Notes under the pieces: generated by a model | What the model saw: the letters and a program-made list of their open reading frames with translations, nothing else | The model's database searches: none | Told to the model about the DNA's origin: nothing | Program-made: the position numbers and the translations under genes | Assembly: GCA_945874145.1 (NCBI GenBank) | Contig: CAMCFN010000003.1 | Coordinates: 62,001 to 126,000, forward strand | Length of the DNA: 64,000 bases | Direction of reading: 5' to 3' | Source: Akkermansia muciniphila | GTDB lineage: Bacteria; Verrucomicrobiota; Verrucomicrobiia; Limisphaerales; SXTU01 | Part shown: positions 61,101 through 64,000 of the stretch, in pieces | Numbering within the stretch: the first letter of the stretch is position 1 | Layout of the letters: every line of letters starts with the position of its first letter

Positions 61101-62203
61101 AGGCCGCCACGGAAAAAGTCACCGCCGAAGCCGCGTGGACTCAGGCCAAAGCCTCTGCCGACAGGGCTGCGACGGAGCTGGTCGGCGCACTCAAGACAGC
61201 CACTGACGCCAAGCTGGCTGCTGACAAGGCCACCGTCGAGTCGGCCACCAAAACGAAAGCCGCCACCGAGGCCCGGGCCAGCGCGGACAAACTTGCTGCC
61301 AAAGCCGTTACGGAAAAAGCCGCTGCCGAGGTCGACGCAAATCTGGCCAAGGCCAGCGCTGACAAGGCCGCTGCCGTGCTGGTGAGTGCCTTGAAGCGAA
61401 GCGCGGACAGCAAACTTGCCAGCGACAAGGCCGCAGCCGAATCCGCCAACCGAGCCAAAGCCGCCAGCGAGGCTCGGGCCAGTGCCGACAAGCTGGCCGC
61501 CAAGGCCGCCACGGAAAAGGCCGCCGTTGAAGCCGCGGGGACTCAGGCCAAAGCCGCCGCCGACAAGGCTGCGACCGAGTTGGCGAGTGCGCTGAAGACG
61601 AACGCGGAAAACAAGCTGGCGGCCGACAAGGTGAACACCGACCTCGCCGCCAAGACTCGCACCGCTGAGGAAGCCCGCGTCAAACGCGATAGGCTCGCGA
61701 CCGACGAGGCCGCGAAGAAGCGCGAGTTGGACCGGCTGACGGCGGAGTTCACCGTCAAGGCCGCTGCCGCCAAAGCTACCCAGGCCGCCTTCGAGAAGAC
61801 TGAGCGCGACATGAAGGAAGCCCGCGTCAAGGTGGAGGAGCAGTTGAAACAGGCGGACACCAAACTCACCGAGACCAAGGCCAGCAAGGAGAAGGAGCTG
61901 GCCGGGTTGACCGCGAAAGTGACTGAGCTGGACACGGCGCGGAAGGCGTTGGACAAGGAGAACACCGACCTCTGGAACCTGATTCAGAAGCTCGTGGCGG
62001 AGCGGAACCAATTGAAGATCCAGCAGACCAACGCCGAGAGCGCGCTGGGCCGGGCGAACACGGACGTGGCTTTGCGCAAGCGCACCGTGCAGAGCGCGGA
62101 GGCGCTGGTCGCGCAGTCCGCCGAGAAGAAGCTCGCCACTGAGAAGCTGCTTGCCACCGCCCGCGCCGCCATTGAGAAGCGCGCCCGGGCGCAGTTTAAG
62201 TAA
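58127..62203 (+). CDS. Giant exported protein with three PA14 domains and a long coiled coil
   Basis: A 1358-residue protein with a signal peptide (VLRALLCFLACATAHAG). Three PA14 domains start near residues 95, 243 and 393 (GLLGTYYERVDLSGRPV, GLLAAYFRRTDLDSSSAV, GLLGTYFSRADCSSEVL). Residues about 610-710 are a beta domain (LLVNGDFVDGEFKGLERGRV, LSSVLFGLKFFD) shared with the next gene. From about residue 725 the rest is Ala/Lys/Glu coiled coil with a 67-residue (201-base) tandem repeat. PA14 binds glycans, so cell-surface or matrix attachment is a fair guess. The stop overlaps the next start (TAATG). Confidence 0.85.
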   Translation: MSSVHLPIRAHPRVLRALLCFLACATAHAGSLRTREGKFLEGNVQLDAPAGVKITLANGQQQAFPFASLEQATFTASSATSLPPEVAALMKGQGLGLLGTYYERVDLSGRPVHRLDATVNFDWELGEPIAGVQKDYFSARWSGQLEAPVSGKFTFHLDADDGARLWVGDRLVCDAWRISDSSEISGTMDLQAGQRYDLRLEYYDNLGPAHLRLSWAGPGIPKSIVPRSQLHPSLGVKPTGSQGLLAAYFRRTDLDSSSAVTRLDPQLDFNWGNNAPVAEVPAESFSARWSGQVNAQFTESHTFHVEAGGGVRVWLDGQRILDQWRDQPGEFYSTVVPLTAGQKYDLRIEHFSTSKEAKMRLLWSSASQRKSVIPAAALSPSQPARPAGAKPVHGLLGTYFSRADCSSEVLKRVDAQVNFDWADKPAAMGVPTEDFSVRWTGQVQAQHTENHTFHLETDDGVRVWVGDKQVIDEWRQQSTTVVSLPVPLAAGQFYPLTIEYFSAKPPALVKLKWSSPSTPLGIIPASRLYPPHAPNTPAPGERRLGLDRGVVTWDGSFLAAPLVAGDDTALQFGGAQKDFSLSTVNAARLIFQNLSAQRAAKVEPGRSGVLLVNGDFVDGEFKGLERGRVKLSSVLFGLKFFDANYEVVAVILREPSPGTPQFRIRASDGSVLLVKKFAITPEGLTVEDATLRGYKVPAQELVEIRQGSGTNLFSASLQLGPQSLHAQAAKVDAAAEREWKAKAEAVRNVVVAENDKRARMEVEEERKIRTELDAATDADRVLKATLAKLAEQQEALAKARAELKDAEAKAEELRLAAKKVTEAHDAKTAETDKLKAQHDKQKAAYSQRGQEFLAATQSQARRHAVLNAEVAAAEAALAGTRNRLVIAKQEETSRTKTADAGRKAAALAAEQGEAARAKAEAAWKGTQSDAVKAVAAREEAKKFADQAAAELTSALKRSADSKLATDKATVESANRAKAAAEARTSADKLAAKAATEKVTAEAAWTQAKASADRAATELVGALKTATDAKLAADKATVESATKTKAATEARASADKLAAKAVTEKAAAEVDANLAKASADKAAAVLVSALKRSADSKLASDKAAAESANRAKAASEARASADKLAAKAATEKAAVEAAGTQAKAAADKAATELASALKTNAENKLAADKVNTDLAAKTRTAEEARVKRDRLATDEAAKKRELDRLTAEFTVKAAAAKATQAAFEKTERDMKEARVKVEEQLKQADTKLTETKASKEKELAGLTAKVTELDTARKALDKENTDLWNLIQKLVAERNQLKIQQTNAESALGRANTDVALRKRTVQSAEALVAQSAEKKLATEKLLATARAAIEKRARAQFK
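60956..61690 (+). repeat. 201-base in-frame tandem repeat in the PA14/coiled-coil gene
   Basis: Three full units (60956-61156, 61157-61357, 61358-61558) and a decaying fourth encode ADxAAxELxSALKxxxDxKL repeats of exactly 67 residues. The frame is kept. Copy number may vary between strains. Confidence 0.85.
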
Positions 62204-63618
62204 TGCACCCGGTGGCGGCAGGCGGGCCTGGCGGAGGAGTTGGTGAGTTGATTGCGCGCCAATCGGAGACCGGCGCTCCGGCTGAAGCAATTCTGCGCGT
62301 CCCGACCCCGTTCGGGCAGGGGCGCAGGATTCCTCGGAGCCAGCTCCACTTGGTTTTCCTCCTGCTGCTCACGCTGGCGGCAGCGGCTGACACGTTGGAA
62401 ACCCTCGACGGTCAATCCTTCGCCGGACGAGTTTCCCTCGCCGCTGACGCCTTCGTCGTTACTCGCGAGGGTGCGAGCCCCGTGCGCGTGCCGGCGGCTG
62501 GTTTGCGCCGCGTTGCTTTTGACGTTGGTGCCGTGGTGCCACGGCCAGTGGTCACGAACCACTGGCATGGTCAGCCCGTCGGACCGATTCCAGTCACGGG
62601 CAGCTTCGCCGTGTCGAATGGGATTTTTCATGTCTCCAGCAGCGGCACCGGCAAGCGCATGGCGGATGGCCACTACTTCGTTTGGGACAAACTCGGCCCG
62701 CAGGCGGAGCTGACAGTTTTTGTGCCGCCGCAAGTTGCCGCCAGAAAAGATGCGGACAAATACAAGTCCGCCGGGCTGGAGATGCGCGCACAACTGACCG
62801 GCGAAGGTCCACGCATCAGTCTGTTTTCCGAGGGCGGACGCAACGTTCTGCTGCAGACCCGCTTGTCCGACGGGAAGGACAAGTCGAAGTATTTTAGCAT
62901 CGCCCAGCGCGGCATCTGGCTGCGGCTCACGCGCCAGGGCATGGAGGTTTCCGGGGCCATGAGCACCGACGGCGAGGCTTGGAAAGAACTGGGTTCAATC
63001 CACGCGGCCCTGCCGGACTCAGCTTTCGCCGGGCTGCTGCTGTGCGGAGCCAAACGCGAGGGGGAAGGCACGGTGGCCTTTCAGAACGTGAAGTTTCAAA
63101 GCGCCGGCGGAGCCCCGCCGGCCTTGCCGCAACTCGTGTTGCGGGATGGGGGAGTTTTGTTGGGTCGCTTCCTGGGTGCGGATGGTTCCGTGGTCCGCTG
63201 GGAGGCGTTGGGGCGCGCGTGGGGCATCTCGCTGGTGAACGTGAGCCGGCTGGTGTTGCAGCCGGGCGCGCAGACGTTGATCAAGCGCGTGCGCGCGGGT
63301 CGCGTGGGCGGGTTGCTCGTCAGCGGTGATTTCGTGGATGGCGAGCTGGCCGCCGGCCCGGGTGGGCAAGTGCGCATCAGTTCGGTTTTGTTTGGGCTGC
63401 GAAGCTACGCGGCGGAAGGCGAACTGGTGGCTGTGTTCGTGCGTGAGCCGTTGGTCGCCCCGCTGGAGTTTGAGGCCCGCACCAGCGACGGTTCCCATTT
63501 GCACCTTCGCCAACTGAGGCTCCGCGAGGGAGTGCTCACCGCGCACGATCGAAGCTTGGGCGAAGTCACCTTTCCCTTGGAGAAACTTGCTGAATTACGG
63601 CGAGCCGCCGGCCCGTGA
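62203..63618 (+). CDS. Exported beta-sandwich protein paralogous to the PA14/coiled-coil protein
   Basis: A 471-residue frame from ATG 62203. A hydrophobic signal (LVFLLLLTLAAAADT) lies only at about residue 50, so TTG 62350 may be the real start; the stretch before it holds a palindromic repeat. LETLDGQSFAGRVSLAADAF matches the N-terminal domain of the upstream gene. The middle (GSFAVSNGIFHVSSSGTG, GIWLRLTRQGMEVSGAMSTD) is a lectin-like DUF1349-type sandwich. The C-terminus (LLVSGDFVDGELAAGPGGQV, ISSVLFGLRSY) matches the domain at residues 610-710 of the upstream protein. The two genes look duplicated and co-transcribed. Confidence 0.78.
   Translation: MHPVAAGGPGGGVGELIARQSETGAPAEAILRVPTPFGQGRRIPRSQLHLVFLLLLTLAAAADTLETLDGQSFAGRVSLAADAFVVTREGASPVRVPAAGLRRVAFDVGAVVPRPVVTNHWHGQPVGPIPVTGSFAVSNGIFHVSSSGTGKRMADGHYFVWDKLGPQAELTVFVPPQVAARKDADKYKSAGLEMRAQLTGEGPRISLFSEGGRNVLLQTRLSDGKDKSKYFSIAQRGIWLRLTRQGMEVSGAMSTDGEAWKELGSIHAALPDSAFAGLLLCGAKREGEGTVAFQNVKFQSAGGAPPALPQLVLRDGGVLLGRFLGADGSVVRWEALGRAWGISLVNVSRLVLQPGAQTLIKRVRAGRVGGLLVSGDFVDGELAAGPGGQVRISSVLFGLRSYAAEGELVAVFVREPLVAPLEFEARTSDGSHLHLRQLRLREGVLTAHDRSLGEVTFPLEKLAELRRAAGP
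62258..62333. repeat. Palindromic repeat at the 5' end of the DUF1349-like gene
   Basis: CGGAGACCGGCGCTCCGG at the left end matches an arm of the addAB elements, and the codons read SETGAPAE. A second small palindrome, CTGCGCGTCCC/GGGGCGCAG, follows. The stretch lies before the likely signal peptide. Confidence 0.65.
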
Positions 63619-63671
63619 GGTGACAGGAGTGTCCGCTTCACTTCCCGCCTCCGCTCCGCCAAGCTCCCGCC

Positions 63672-64000
63672 ATGCGCATCATCGGCGGCACCGCTGCCAA
63701 CCGTCTGCTCAAAGCCCCCAAGGGTCTCGACGTGCGGCCCACACCGGACTTGGTCCGGCAGGCGGTCTTCAACAGCCTGGGCGACCGTGTGCTGGATGCG
63801 CGCGTGCTGGAGCTGTTCGGCGGCACCGGGGCATTGAGCCTCGAATGCCTCAGCCGCGGGTCGGCGTCGGCGGTCTGTGTGGAGCTGTCCACACGGCACG
63901 CGCGGTTCATCGAATCGAACGTCATCACCGCCGGCCTGCCACGGGAGAAGTTTCAGGTGCGCGTGCAGGATGTTTTTGTCGCGCTGCCGCAACTGGTTTC
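63672..64000 (+). CDS. rsmD: 16S rRNA (guanine(966)-N(2))-methyltransferase, partial
   Basis: The first 109 or so codons of a gene that runs off the window. MRIIGGTAANRLLKAPKGLD and RPTPDLVRQAVFNSLGDRV are the RsmD start. VLELFGGTGALSLECLSRG is the SAM-binding motif I, and AVCVELSTRHARFIESN is motif II. The catalytic NPPY motif is beyond the end. RsmD methylates G966 of 16S rRNA. The gene follows the DUF1349-like gene by 53 bases. Confidence 0.93.
   Translation, partial: MRIIGGTAANRLLKAPKGLDVRPTPDLVRQAVFNSLGDRVLDARVLELFGGTGALSLECLSRGSASAVCVELSTRHARFIESNVITAGLPREKFQVRVQDVFVALPQLV

Overview
The window is high-GC DNA, densely coded on both strands. It looks like a chromosomal segment of a Verrucomicrobiota bacterium, probably of the Pedosphaera/Limisphaera branch; other PVC bacteria such as Planctomycetota remain possible. 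This is inferred from gene content: a secreted sulfatase, a DUF4838 protein with a beta-galactosidase-like jelly roll, a CotH-family protein, PQQ-propeller proteins, triple-PA14 proteins, a DUF3299-like protein, a squalene-cyclase-fold protein and a Gly-rich RRM protein. There is no phage, insertion sequence, rRNA or CRISPR array. One tRNA is present, tRNA-Thr(CGT).

Layout. 1-2012: the end of an AraC-type regulator, a sugar-type periplasmic binding protein, and an RRM protein with a clean terminator. 2054-7202: CopA copper ATPase, a membrane-anchored coiled-coil protein, MoaA and a stand-alone response regulator. 7362-10952: an SDR/CoA-transferase pair facing an MHS-type transporter. 11098-14591: secreted DUF4838 protein and a metallo-beta-lactamase-fold protein. 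14622-17339: a possible Thr-codon leader with terminator, then a LURP-one-like gene and thrS. 17363-22505: flavin reductase-like protein, cupin, phosphodiesterase/MEKHLA pair, tRNA-Thr, enolase-superfamily enzyme and a Tat-exported phosphoesterase. 22575-33267: a PQQ propeller/methyltransferase-like fusion, then two surface-glycan clusters on opposite strands. The plus-strand cluster is FkbM-type, glycosyltransferase, FkbM. The minus-strand cluster is RfaH/NusG paralogue, DegT aminotransferase, NAD epimerase. 33366-42310: esterase, gamma-carbonic-anhydrase-like protein, ABC-F ATPase, sulfatase and a membrane spermidine-synthase-like protein. 42474-50011: a two-gene addBA recombination operon. 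50089-58123: a 32-residue-repeat solenoid protein, CotH protein, His-rich lipoprotein/DUF3299 pair, squalene-cyclase-fold protein, Sel1 protein and a MazF-type toxin-antitoxin pair. 58127-63618: a giant PA14/coiled-coil protein and a paralogous partner. 63672-64000: start of rsmD. No stretch over 300 bases lacks a gene.

The most striking non-gene signal is a set of imperfect inverted repeats of about 30-110 bases. Many lie between genes, but several lie inside open frames. addB and addA each carry a 67-base copy that encodes nearly the same peptide (GAPxSDPA...AGxETGA), and other repeat families sit elsewhere in the same two genes. These behave like the protein-coding palindromic elements known from Rickettsia. 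The second signal is the 130-base region before the LURP/thrS operon: a promoter-like site, a ten-codon frame ending Thr-Thr-Thr-Ile-stop, a perfect 9-bp hairpin and an intrinsic terminator. ThrRS itself lacks the TGS domain and carries an insertion of about 75 residues in its catalytic core.
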